In this document: piece by piece, positions 39,221 through 49,679 of the stretch
How positions within the stretch are numbered: the stretch's first letter is position 1
Layout of the letters: every line of letters starts with the position of its first letter
Source: Botrytis cinerea B05.10
Taxonomy: Eukaryota > Ascomycota > Leotiomycetes > Helotiales > Sclerotiniaceae
Direction of reading: 5' to 3'
Length of the DNA: 64,000 nucleotides
Assembly (NCBI RefSeq): GCF_000143535.2
Contig: NC_037311.1
Span: forward strand, 3,162,001 to 3,226,000
Made by a program: the position numbers and the translations under genes
The notes under the pieces: model-generated
Database searches by the model: none
Told to the model about the DNA's origin: nothing
The model's input: the letters and a program-made list of their open reading frames with translations, nothing else

Positions 39221-40945
39221 CTAACGAGATTCCTTCTCTTTATTCGCCGCCACATCAAGAGTCTTCCATGCCGCAGCCCTTGCTGCTAAATAAGTTTTAC
39301 TTTGAATTGCTTTGTAAATTCCGTGGAATCCACTAATGGGCCAGGCTTTCAGTATCTTCTCCGAGACACTCAGTGTCTTCGCCACCTCTATTTTTGGCGC
39401 CGCTTTGACTTTCTCATATACATTTGGTAAGGTGGTTGCTCCATATTTCTCCCTCAACTCATCGTACCATTTGCGATCGTACATTTCCCAAAATTGCTCT
39501 TCGTTGTAGTAGGTTTGTGCATACAGCCACTTCATGCCTCCTAGCTCTTTGAGTTTTTTCTCGAGACTGATGTTGGCTTTTACCAAATCTTTTTCTTTTC
39601 CGTAGCCCCACAGACCAATGTTCATGAGCGGCTTGAGAGTTTTACCGTCGGATTCGTACGAGGCGGAGTGTGGATGCATGGTTGGCATGGAGCTTTGCTT
39701 AAGGGGACAGAGCCATAAGGGATAGATACCAAAATATTCGTCAGTGTAGTCTACAAATTCTGTAGCGGTAGAATATGGTAGTGCGAGATCTTGAACAATA
39801 TATCCAGGGGGCATTCCGGCGGTATGAAGTGCAGTATAAAGCATGCGTGTATGTAGAAAGTCGTCCAGGAACCAACGTGTGAATTTGTTGAATGGGAATG
39901 AGAAGTATTTGAAGGCTGAAGCTCCGACCCAGAATGCTCCACGGTCATATCGAAAGAAGTATTCTGCGAGGGGTATAGCGAATCGGGGGGAGGATTGGCT
40001 GTTGTCGATACTAGATTCTACATGCATGTAGAACCAAGGATCCGAAGCACTACTGAATCGTTGTACTGGAGTATTCTCTGATGGGGTATCTGTCAAACGA
40101 CCAGTAACGATAGCACCCTTGTTTTTTGAAAACATGATTCCGTCCACATAATCAACAGTTGAATCTGCGGTCATCTCTTCAATCTTCTTGATTGCATCTG
40201 GCATATCAGATACTGGATGATACGTAGTCTCAACATATTTCCTCGCCTTTTGTAAGCGCAACTCTACCAACGTCGTAACTCCCATGCTTCCGACCGCTCC
40301 CGCCGCGCCATGAAATAAATCAGGCTTCTCAGTCTTTGAACATTGAATAACCTGGCCATCTGCCAGAATCATCTCAACCCGATTGATCGTCTCATTGAAG
40401 AAACCATGTCGAAAAGAACTGCTTTCACCCGATGTCCCCGCATATCCTCCTCCAGCAGTAATTCCCGGAAATTCCATGACCACCGGCGGCACAAGTCCAT
40501 ATTTTAATGTCTCCTCTACCAATCTATCCATGGGCACATTTGGCTCCACCCATGCCGTCTGTGTTGTAGGATTGACTTCCAGTACATGCGATAGCTGGCC
40601 AATATTGATTATGTTCTTGCCTTTGGCATTGTTTCGTGTGCTATTCGTAGAACCATGATTGATACGGAATTTCTCTTTTCGATCGTAGAATTGCCGTACA
40701 TTCGCGGATATCTTCTCGACAGTTTGGTTGTGTAGAGCGAGGGCTGGGGAGGTAGTGGTTGAATTGGAAAAGTGTCGAATATTCACTTTCGTTCGAGGCT
40801 GCCCTGTCTCTTGACGCCATTGTCTGCAAGGATTTGGAGGGGTCGTCGTCGTTAATGATCGGATGACAATGTTGTTTCTCGAGGGAAATGTTGAAGTTCT
40901 TATTGATGGCGCAGTCCTATGAACTGCTCGCCGTATTGAAATCAT
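39221..40945 (-). CDS. FAD-binding oxidoreductase, DHCR24/Delta(24)-sterol reductase-like
   Basis: A single-exon gene of 574 residues starting at the ATG at 40945. The first 35 residues are basic, Ser/Thr/Arg-rich and lack acids (RRAVHRTAPSIRTSTFPSR), suggesting a mitochondrial or other organelle presequence. A PCMH-type FAD domain follows, with LEVNPTTQTAWVEPNVPMDRLVE, FPGITAGGGYAGTSGESSSF (flavin pyrophosphate-binding loop) and LFHGAAGAVGSMGVTTLVEL. The C-terminal part (YGKEKDLVKANISLEKKLKEL, LYAQTYYNEEQFWEMYDRKWYDELREKY) matches the DIMINUTO/DHCR24 group, which reduces the sterol side-chain 24-double bond using NADPH. Fungi make ergosterol without that step, so the substrate in this organism may differ. 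Length and domain order are normal. Confidence 0.85.
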   Translation of the reverse strand: MISIRRAVHRTAPSIRTSTFPSRNNIVIRSLTTTTPPNPCRQWRQETGQPRTKVNIRHFSNSTTTSPALALHNQTVEKISANVRQFYDRKEKFRINHGSTNSTRNNAKGKNIINIGQLSHVLEVNPTTQTAWVEPNVPMDRLVEETLKYGLVPPVVMEFPGITAGGGYAGTSGESSSFRHGFFNETINRVEMILADGQVIQCSKTEKPDLFHGAAGAVGSMGVTTLVELRLQKARKYVETTYHPVSDMPDAIKKIEEMTADSTVDYVDGIMFSKNKGAIVTGRLTDTPSENTPVQRFSSASDPWFYMHVESSIDNSQSSPRFAIPLAEYFFRYDRGAFWVGASAFKYFSFPFNKFTRWFLDDFLHTRMLYTALHTAGMPPGYIVQDLALPYSTATEFVDYTDEYFGIYPLWLCPLKQSSMPTMHPHSASYESDGKTLKPLMNIGLWGYGKEKDLVKANISLEKKLKELGGMKWLYAQTYYNEEQFWEMYDRKWYDELREKYGATTLPNVYEKVKAAPKIEVAKTLSVSEKILKAWPISGFHGIYKAIQSKTYLAARAAAWKTLDVAANKEKESR

Positions 40946-41533
40946 GACTTTCAATTGGTGTGGCTAATGTTAAATGCGACACAAAGACATTCCAGTCCGA
41001 TGTTACACAATTATTTTTTTCTCGATGTCGCAAGGCTGGCTAGTCAGGTCCAGACCGTCAGTGGGGAAGTCGAAGTACCTGAAACCATAGACGATACGAC
41101 AGAAACTCAATCACGACGACATCGATTTGTTTTGGTGTATGAACTACGATTTACATTCTCATTTATCATTAATCTCAATCGTCCAATCGACGAGCTGGCA
41201 GCGAAATGTTCATTGCCATTTCCACAAGGTTTGGGCACAACATTGATCCGACATCGCGAGTCCGTTATTCCACTACTATATACTCGTCGCCCTCGATCGT
41301 CCCAAGCTCAAAGTGAACCCTCCTCAGTTGATGCTAAAGCTTGGGATGTCAGATTGAAGGCTTCCCCTCGCACACTATGATGGTTCCGGACTATATCCCA
41401 AGCTGCGGGCCATCCCTTGACAGTCCCGTCATGTAGGGTTCAGGTTAATTAAGGTTAGACTCGGCTCTATTCATCCAGGTATCAAAATATTTTCAAGCTT
41501 CGTCAATACGCCATTCATTGTACTTTACACGCA
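40946..41533. other. Divergent upstream region
   Basis: Lies between the starts of the FAD protein (minus) and an MFS carrier (plus). A 140-codon open frame on the plus strand (40955-41380) overlaps it but has no ATG-led family motif, so I treat it as noncoding. Confidence 0.5.
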
Positions 41534-43361
41534 ATGACTTCTCCCATTGAGGCTGGAGTTGCAGAGGGGAAGCAGGCGCCGTCAGGGCCTCCGAGAACCA
41601 AAGATGCCTCTACTTTACAATCTGCGGATCAAGAGAAAGATATCGCTATTGCTGTAGTGGGAGAGCATCGTCATGAGATTGACCCCGCGGTAGGAGCTCG
41701 AGTCGTTCGAAAGATAGATCGATTTCTGGTCCCCGCCATGTTTATTGGATATGGGCTTGTTTATTATGACAAGGTACGATGCACAATCCCACATTGTCCA
41801 TATCAATCCCTAGCCTAACGAATCCAGGCAATCTTAGGATCCGCAGTCCTCTTTGGCATGACGACTGATCTATCTCTGTCCATCACCAATACCAATGTGA
41901 CCCCGCATACTACAGACACATCTCGCCTTAGTTGGGCAACATCGCTTTTTTACTTTGGCATGTTGGCGGGTCTATACCCAATGACATTTGCATTGCAGAG
42001 ATTTAATATGGGCAGGATCATAGGAATTGTGGTATGTTTGTGGGCATTAATCTGCATGTGCACAGCTGCTGTAACAAATTGGCGTGGTCTATATGCACAA
42101 AGGTTCTTCCTTGGTTTCGTCGAAAGTATCATCCCAACTGGGTTCATGTGTATAATCAGTTCCTTTTACACACAGTCCGAACAATCTTTAAGACAGAGTT
42201 GGTGGTTTTCCTCAACTGGGGCTTTTACCATTATTGGCGGTGCACTGAATTATGGCTTCGGACAAATCGACGGTGGGGCTCTTAAAAGATGGCAGTATAT
42301 TTATTTGCTTGCCGGGTCTCTCACCTTCCTTTTTGGAATTTGTTGTTTCTTCGTACCTGATTCTCCTCTATCAGCTTGGTTTCTTACGACAGATGAGCGC
42401 ATGGTTGCGACGGAACGTCTACGATATGGTCAAACCGGAATTCGTTGTACAAAGTTCAAGTGGTATCAGATCAAGGAATCATTGCTCGATATCAAAGTAT
42501 GGCTCGTAGCTATCATGATGGCTTCCGCTTACACTGTTAACGGAGCAGTCAGTGGTTTTGGTCCTCTCATCGTTTCCACTTTTGGTTATTCAACTCTAGA
42601 TTCTATTCTGTTCCAATTCCCTCTTGGGGCAATATGTTTGATTTTCATCTTACTTACCGGTTATCTTTCATCGCATGTTCCAAATATACGAATCATCCTC
42701 CTCATTGTTTGCTGTCTGCCAGTTATTGCTGGATGTGCGATGATATGGAAAAGTTCCTGGCATCATCATGCAGCCACTCCAGTTGTCGGGTATACCATAA
42801 TCGGATTTTTTGGTCCTGTAGTGAGCTTGATTATCACTATTGGTATGGCCAACGTTGCAGGTCAAACAAAAAAGTGTTTCATGGCAGCTACTATCTTTGT
42901 GGCATACTGTGTTGGTAATATTGTAGGACCTCAATTGATCATGTCACAAACAAAGTCCAGACATTATCCAGAGCTCTGGTTAGGGTTAATTATTTGGTAT
43001 GTTACGGATTAAATGACTAGACACTATTAAATTACTGATGTGAGATAGTTATTGCATTACAATTGTGGCAGCAGTGGCTTTGTATGCTGTGCTGACTAGA
43101 GAAAATCGCAAGAGAGCATTAATGGAGTAAGTTTATACCACTTTTATCTAAGCCGACGAAATGAATATACTTTCACGTTGGCCACATTGGATCGATAAGC
43201 CACTTCGTAAACTTTGACACCATTTATCATGCTGTCCTCACACCAATTTGTTACAAACGTGCTAACTGACATTTTGCAGATTAGATGAAGTGAGTAGGGA
43301 CAAAATGGCATTTCAGGATTTAACCGATAGGGAGAATCCATATTTTCAATACATGCTTTAG
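41534..43361 (+). CDS. MFS transporter, anion:cation symporter (Dal5/TNA1-like) family
   Basis: The ATG at 41534 begins a hydrophilic N-terminus, then ARVVRKIDRFLVPAMFIGYGLVYYDK, the ACS-family first helix. A short intron (about 41776-41828) leads to AILGSAVLFGMTTDLSLS. Further motifs are ATSLFYFGMLAGLYPM, TNWRGLYAQRFFLGFVESIIP, WWFSSTGAFTIIGGALNYGFG, LPDSPL-like FVPDSPLSAWFLTTDER, and the late MAATIFVAYCVGNIVGPQLI. Two further introns near the end connect LGLII to YCITIVAAVALYAVLTRENRKRALME and then LDEVSRDKMAFQDLTDRENPYFQYML, ending at 43361. The C-terminal DLTDxENPxFxYxL tail is typical of the family. About twelve helices; plasma-membrane uptake of an organic anion is likely. Substrate unknown. 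Confidence 0.9.
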
Positions 43362-43740
43362 CTCTAGGTGCAGGAGAAAAGTTTGGTGCATGCTAGCTTA
43401 CATCATGAAAATGACATTTTTCGTGTTACAATCCTACCGTTTCCGGTAATAATGTAGTCGATCTTTTTCATCGGCCGAAACTCTTAACTCCACTAAAGTT
43501 GCACTTAAAATCCGTTATCGCCAGATGAGAGACAACATACAAATAACAAATTTATATAAAGACTTCGTTGAACACCTGTTTTGATCCAGTTGACCATTTT
43601 TCATATCACATATTTGTCAATACTCATAAAGGGTTCAATTCCTTAATCTCCAGATACAACTCAATACATTTAGGCGAGACTTTATTCTTCATCTCCAAAA
43701 CATTTACAACTACACAAAAGAACTAGTACCATCAGCGATC
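43362..43740. other. Intergenic, upstream of aldo-keto reductase
   Basis: Short tandem spacer. It holds the MFS 3' region and the promoter of the reductase; nothing else seen. Confidence 0.6.
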
Positions 43741-44863
43741 ATGGGAGCAGAAACTCAAGCAAAGACTAAATTACCCATTGTCTTGGGTGCAATGACATTC
43801 GGGAAACCTGGTAAGCCGTTTTCTCTCAGGATTGCAACGCTCCGAAACTAACACTTATCAAGGTGTCATGCAAACCAGAGTTCACGACATTAAGGATGTC
43901 TCTTCAATGATTGAACTTTTTCAATCACATGGTCACGATGAAATAGACACTGCTCGGGTCTACGGTCAGGGCTCGTCGGAAGAATATCTAGGACAACTCC
44001 AACCCTCATATACTGACCGTGGTATCGTTATGGCTACCAAACTCTACCCTAGCAACATGACCGGGGTCAAGATCACGCATTCAGCGGATGATCTCAGACT
44101 TCACTTGGACAAAAGTTTGAAAGCTTTAGGAGTTGAGAAAGTGGATCTCTTCTATCTGCATGCTCCAGACAGAAGTGTCTCTTATGAGGAGACGTTTAGC
44201 ATGTGTGATGTTTTGTTTAAAGAAGGAAAATTTAATAGGTTGGGTCTTAGTAACTATATGTCTTGGGAAGTTGCACAAATTCAAGAAATTTGCATTAAAA
44301 ATAACGTAAGTCTTCCATTCTCACTAAATTTGTAGGACAATCCAAAACTAACATCTCAAAAGTGGATTCGTCCCTCAGCCTACCAAGGTGTATACAATGC
44401 CATTCAGCGCTCCGTTGAACCAGAGCTTCTCCCCTGTCTTCATCACTACAATATGTCTTTCTATGCTTTCAACCCTATCGCCGGCGGCTACCTCACTTCA
44501 CGCTACCATCGTAACCAAGAATCCGTCGAAGCAACTTCTCGTTTCGATGATTCGCATTTGCAAGGTCAGTTGTATAGGAAGAGATACTGGAATGACACCA
44601 TGTTTGACGCTTTGGATATCATCAGAGAAGCAGCTGGAAAGGAGGGATTAACAGAGAGCGAATGTGCGTTGAGATGGTTGGTACATCATAGTGGACTTGA
44701 GGCGGAGAGAGCGGATAAGATTATTATTGGAGCAAGTAGTGAGGGTCATTTGAGAGAGAACTTGCTGGATTTGGAGAAGGGTCCGTTGTCTAAAGAGATT
44801 CTTGAAGCGTTGGATAAGGCGTGGGCTAAGACTAAGGCGGTGGCTGGTGCTTATTTTCATTAG
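43741..44863 (+). CDS. Aldo-keto reductase (aflatoxin-aldehyde-reductase-like, AKR7 type)
   Basis: Three exons: 43741-43810, about 43863-44305, about 44363-44863. The ATG at 43741 gives MGAETQAKTKLPIVLGAMTFGKPG, the beta-barrel opening of the family. The catalytic tetrad can be located: Asp and Tyr in EIDTARVYGQGSSEEYLG, Lys in MATKLYPSN and His in VDLFYLHAPDRS. NADPH-site segments include YAFNPIAGGYLTSRY and KIIIGASSEGHLRENL near the C-terminus. AKR7-like enzymes reduce dialdehydes and other carbonyls, often for detoxification. The protein is full length (about 335 residues). The endogenous substrate is not known. Confidence 0.92.
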
Positions 44864-45372
44864 GCGTGGGGAAGTTGAAGTGTTAGGTGATCTGAGTTTG
44901 GGGGTTCTGCGCAATGTTTGACTGGCAATTCAGCGGACAGCAGTAAAAATCAAATGAAAGATAAGCAGCTAGAGCAATCAACTATGTAACAAGCTCCGAA
45001 AGGGTATTCACAGAAGAACTCTCCAGGAAATAACAATGCAGATTCCGGTCTTGCGGTGAGAGACTAGAATACGTAAATGTATTAGAGGAAGATTACTATG
45101 ATACGGTATTTATTTAGTCGAGAGATATCAGAAAAAGTTGCCAGTGCAATCTCAAGATTATTTGAGAGTACTCAGATGAGGTTAAGTATCATTAACTTTA
45201 TCTCAGATTGAATTAAGTTATGCCTCCCTATATACATTATACCCAATAAAACGCCTTGTAATTCTATCATACACCCAAAACCATGCCGTACCAACCAAAA
45301 TTCCGAATCATGATTCTCACATTCATGGAACTCACTTTTTTACTCCCGTTGCGCACTTCCAATCCCTCAATT
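44864..45372. other. Converging 3' ends
   Basis: A+T-rich spacer between the reductase (plus) and the CSC1-like gene (minus). No gene seen. Confidence 0.6.
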
Positions 45373-48300
45373 CTAAAACTTCGTCTCCCGAATCCAAATA
45401 CAATTTTCCCCCTGCAAATCATTCACTATTACTGTCCCCTCGTTTTTCTTTCCCCATCTGCCTTTTCCCTTCTTCTTCCCCTCCCCCTTCCCCTCTTCCT
45501 CAAACTTCAACTCCACCCCCTCATCACTACATTCCACCCCCGCAAGTTTCCTCGTATGTTCACACTCCTGTCTACTAACCCCCGCCTCATCCCTCGGAAT
45601 CCACAGTTTTGGATCTCGCCCTCTCGCCACACAGGGCGGAAAATATGCATCCTCGTGCTGTTTGGTCGTGTACTCAAATCCGTTTTCCATAAGCGGTAAA
45701 GGCGCAGTGAGGGAGCGGAGAATGTGGTAGTCGGAAAATATCTCGGGGTGAAGGAATTTGATGAAGAAGTTGGGAGGGGAGGAGGGGTTGTGGATGGGTG
45801 AGACGAGGGGCGTGAGATAGGTTAGGTAGGGGTCTAGAAGATGTAGGTGTGGTTGGATTTTGGATTTTAGAGCCTGTACGAGGAAGCTGAGGGTTAGTTT
45901 TGAGAGGTGTGGGAGCCCTTCGATACGTTTGGCTGCGGAGCGGGATTGGGGGTTGGGATCGTGGGTTTCGTTTTCTTCTTCTTCTTTTTCGGAGTCGGAG
46001 TCGGAGTCGTTGTGGGGTTCGGGCTCGGGTTCGTTTTCTTCGGGGATGGTGGGGTGTGAATTGGGGGTTGTGGATGTGCGGTGACTTATATATGTTGATA
46101 CTGCTGGATGGGATTGAGTTTGTTCGGGTGTGTGCATGGGAAAAAATGAATCTCCGTTTTCATTTCCGTCATGGGTGTTGTTTCGATCCATGGTCGGCAT
46201 GGGTGTTTGCAAATCTGGATTAAATGCCAGTCCGCGATATAGTTCCTCAACAGCGAGTGTTCGAGGAAGATTCCAAAGGAGTGGTCCGAGTGCTTCGTTG
46301 AGACTTACATGGATCAATGCTGTGAAGATTGTTAATCCGAACATGATCACCAACGGGCCAAATGCGCTTCGTAGTCCGAAGAGACCGATGAGACAGACTT
46401 CCGCAAGATATACACCTGTCAGCAGTTGTTTAAGAGCATGCGGATATAAGAGTCCTCGCGTGGACATTTCGGAGGAATAGGTGTAGAGAAGATTGTATTT
46501 CGATACGATATATATGAGAGATAAACCCAAGAGTGCGAATACGATTGTCAGCGGACTTATTAGCGAATATGTAATGGCTATTACGCCCATATTTGTGAAG
46601 ACAGGATAAACAGCTCCCCAATGGACGATTCGGATTCGGTGCCACTTGTTGATCATCAATCTTGGGTTTTGCTCATTTTGAAACATTAGGTGGCGAATTA
46701 AAGCAGGTAGTTGCAATAATCTCGTGGCGGACATGGCGAGACCCTGGAGGATGAAATACGAGACGTAGAAGTTTGATGATTTAGGTAAATTCTGTGAAAG
46801 TAATGAGCGCACAGAAGTAGGATCCTCGATGATTTTCTCGAATGCTGCAGATGCGGCGGAAGTGATAGTTGTTACAAGGAACACTTGTACAACTTGGAAT
46901 ATAAAGTAAGTAGATTGTGTGTAAAGCTCGATCATCGAATAAGACGGGATTCCAGCTTGACGTGCACAATGTCGTAAAATGACTGGAACCAATGACATGA
47001 GAAGTGTCAAAGCTACAGCTGGTAATAAGCCCGTAAGCAACCCGAGAATTGAAGATGGAAGTTTGTTAATCCAACCCAAGAATGGAACTTTTGTGGTTAG
47101 AAAATTAATGTTGGATATTATCCCTATCAATGCACAAGGGATGGACCAAAATATGACCATACAGGCCACGAAACCTTGGATTGCGAAATTACGCATGATA
47201 CGTTCCCACCATCTCATGCGAAGTGACTCCCATACGATCTCGTGTGGTCGAATTCCATTGATATGTGGTGTCATGTGGAATGCTCGATGATGAGATAATG
47301 TTTGGTAGGCGGATTGAGCGTTGACTTGAGTATCGAATTCAATAAACGCGGCGGGCAATGGCTTTACTTTTCCCTGTCGATGAATTCTTCTCAGTTTGCT
47401 TATCTGTGGCGCGATTTCCTTCAGTCGAGCTCGTGTCCATTTGATGGTATCTACGCTTCTTCCATAATTTGATAAGGGTCGATGTGTCGGTCTCCAGCTG
47501 TGAGGAATCCATTGTGCTGCAATTGATCCACTCACTCCAGGAGGAGGCCCTGCCATTCCGTATCCATTATCTCCCCATCTTAAATTTGGGGTTGCGGGGT
47601 TTTCGTCGGTGGTTGCTTGAGAATTTGTTTGGGACATTGCTTTCTCAGTGACGCTAGCTTCTCTCTCTTTTCCATCGGTTGGACTGGAATTTGACCCTAC
47701 CAATGTGTCTGTAGCTGACACGGGATCTTCCAAAATCTCGATGTCCCTATGATTTACATCAGCTGAACTTCTAACCAAGCTCGGTCTATGATTTTCAGTT
47801 GCTGTAGATCCACGCTTTGTTTCTTGAACAGAATTTATACCAATGCTTGATTCAAGATCTGGATGCCCATGTTTGAGTGCTCGGTTTCTTTCTTTATTCG
47901 CAAGCTTTATTAATGCTGTCTCGGCCTTCTCCAGTCGATAAGCTGTTTGATTTCTTTCATCCACCAAGTCTTGCAGTTCTCGGGTTTCTCTTGGAATCCA
48001 AATATGCTTGACAGAATCGCCAAATACCTTTCGTAATTTAGCTTCTTCCAAATTTTGTTGCGGAACGCACGTGAATAGAACAGTCCTCGATGACAAGCGT
48101 TTAGCATAGTATGGATGGAGAAGATAAGCTTGACGGAGATTAATGTAGTAAACGCACTCTCGTGAGACAGTATACATGATAAATCCTGACTATTCATTAG
48201 TGAAGTTCATTTATTTAGAGAAGATATACCCACCGAAGAAGAGCCATGCCAAAAATGCGTGTACATAGTAAATTTTTGGGTTATCAACATTTCCAAATGT

Positions 48301-48938
48301 CAATTGATCAAGTTGTTCATTACCAGCACCTCCAAGTACATGTAAAGGTATCAAGACGGGAAATACAAGGCCACATCCTACAAGACATATTACACACATA
48401 ATCTTGAGGAATCGGAGGAATAAGTACCCATCTAATGATGATTGATTGAGAACCGCTTCATCTGGAGTATTGAAGAAGGGTTTGATCCAATTGAACCATC
48501 CAGATGGTAGTTCCTTACTTCGTTCACTATTCTTAAGTCAGTTTAATCTTTTGTCATTAAGCGCATCTAACTTACTGAGGTTCTAAACTACTCAAAAAAG
48601 TCCTTGGTGCATATACCCTGGGATATTTCCTCCGTAACACCAGAAATGAGACGGTACAGACTACAGCAAAGACGCCCACGGGTATTAAAGTGGAAAACAG
48701 CGAAGAGAATGACGAAGAGTTGGACCCCGATGCTGCAGCTGCTAAGGTCGAACTTGTGGAATTATCTCTTGAAGAACCAACTCTCGGATCAGAACTTTGA
48801 TTCTAGAAAACGAAAGGTCAATCAAATATTAGTCAAAATAGCTACCGGAGCGGGAAATTGGGAGGTTTGTTGAGGCCTTACAAATTCCCTCTTGAATTCC
48901 AACTTCAACCCATCAGCAATCACATCGAAAATCGCCAT
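45373..48938 (-). CDS. CSC1/OSCA-like calcium-permeable channel (DUF221, RSN1_7TM)
   Basis: The first exon 48938-48882 encodes MAIFDVIADGLKLEFKREF and splices to NQSSDPRVGSSRDN. Later exons contain FAVVCTVSFLVLRRKYPRVYAPR, LPSGWFNWIKPFFNTPDEAVL, IMCVICLVGCGLVFPVLIPL and the long final exon (48177-45373). Order: RSN1_TM N-terminal helices, cytosolic PHM7 loop (RTVLFTCVPQQNLEEAKLRKVFG and AAFIEFDTQVNAQSAY), the 7TM DUF221 block (WESLRMRWWERIMRNF, PSILGLLTGLLPAVAL), then an acidic linker with Asp/Ser and Glu runs and a PHM7_ext domain (RDPKLWIPRDEAGVSRQECEHT). These proteins form osmosensitive or mechanosensitive cation channels in plasma membrane or ER. The length, over 1,000 residues, is normal for the extended fungal forms. 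Direction of transport is not deducible from sequence. Confidence 0.93.
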
Positions 48939-49679
48939 TTCTCTTCAATTTCTTTCGGGCACTTCTCGGTCGCAACACACTCCATTCATTCATTCATTCA
49001 TACATACATACACGTCGCCTGCATCGATCTAATCCAGCCGTTCATGCCAAGAAATGGGGAACAGGCAACAATTAACAATTAACAATATGAAGCAAAACGG
49101 GACTCTTCATGGTTTTCAAAAGTGCCAGTTTTTATCATACATGGTGCATAATTCTCACCGTAGATCATTAACTAGCAAAAATACTACCCTTATGTGGCGC
49201 GCTGAATACCGGGTTAATTTCCGAATCGGGGAAAAATGATGCTTTTATTGGTTGGTAGGGTTTCGAACAGGGGGTGATCGCGATAAACGGGGGCTGGGAT
49301 TCCATTGATATTTTGCTATTTTGTTTCTCCGTGCAGAATGGTTTTCAGAAGTCTGCAAAAAGGAGGCACAGTCAAAAATAGATTGAAAATCCATTCAAAG
49401 CGCGTTTGTCTAACAAAGATTTTGATATCTATGAAGGGTTTTTGGTGCCAGGGACTAAATCAAAAGTACCGATAAGGATGAGTGGGCTTTGCCGAACCCC
49501 TGTTATCTGATCTTCTCCGGGATTTATCCGGATTATCTAGACCAGACATTGACCCCGCGTCTTCTGCGGCGCTTCTGTGTTACTTATCCCAATATCAGGA
49601 CACCTTCACTACCCTCTAGTGAACTTCACAAAATGACATACATAGTCGAGGACATGTATATTTATATACGTATGCGCTC
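48939..49679. other. Divergent upstream region with microsatellites
   Basis: Separates the CSC1-like gene (minus) from the carboxylesterase (plus). Contains the ATTC/CATA microsatellite at 48983-49011. No coding signal. Confidence 0.55.
48983..49011. repeat. Microsatellite (CATT)n then (CATA)n
   Basis: Four tandem CATT-type units run into three CATA units just upstream of the CSC1-like start codon. It lies in the 5' flank and would be transcribed in the 5' UTR if that is long. Confidence 0.9.

Noticed and set aside
40955..41380. 141-codon plus frame between the FAD protein and the MFS gene
   Set aside because: It opens at a non-ATG codon, has no recognisable motif and covers a divergent promoter.
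42668..42934. Minus frame inside the second ACS-family MFS gene
   Set aside because: Antisense shadow of conserved transmembrane coding sequence.
45283..46480. Plus-strand open frames of 100-140 codons opposite the CSC1-like gene
   Set aside because: They are antisense shadows of a strongly supported DUF221 coding exon; no motif and composition mirrors the repeats of the real gene.
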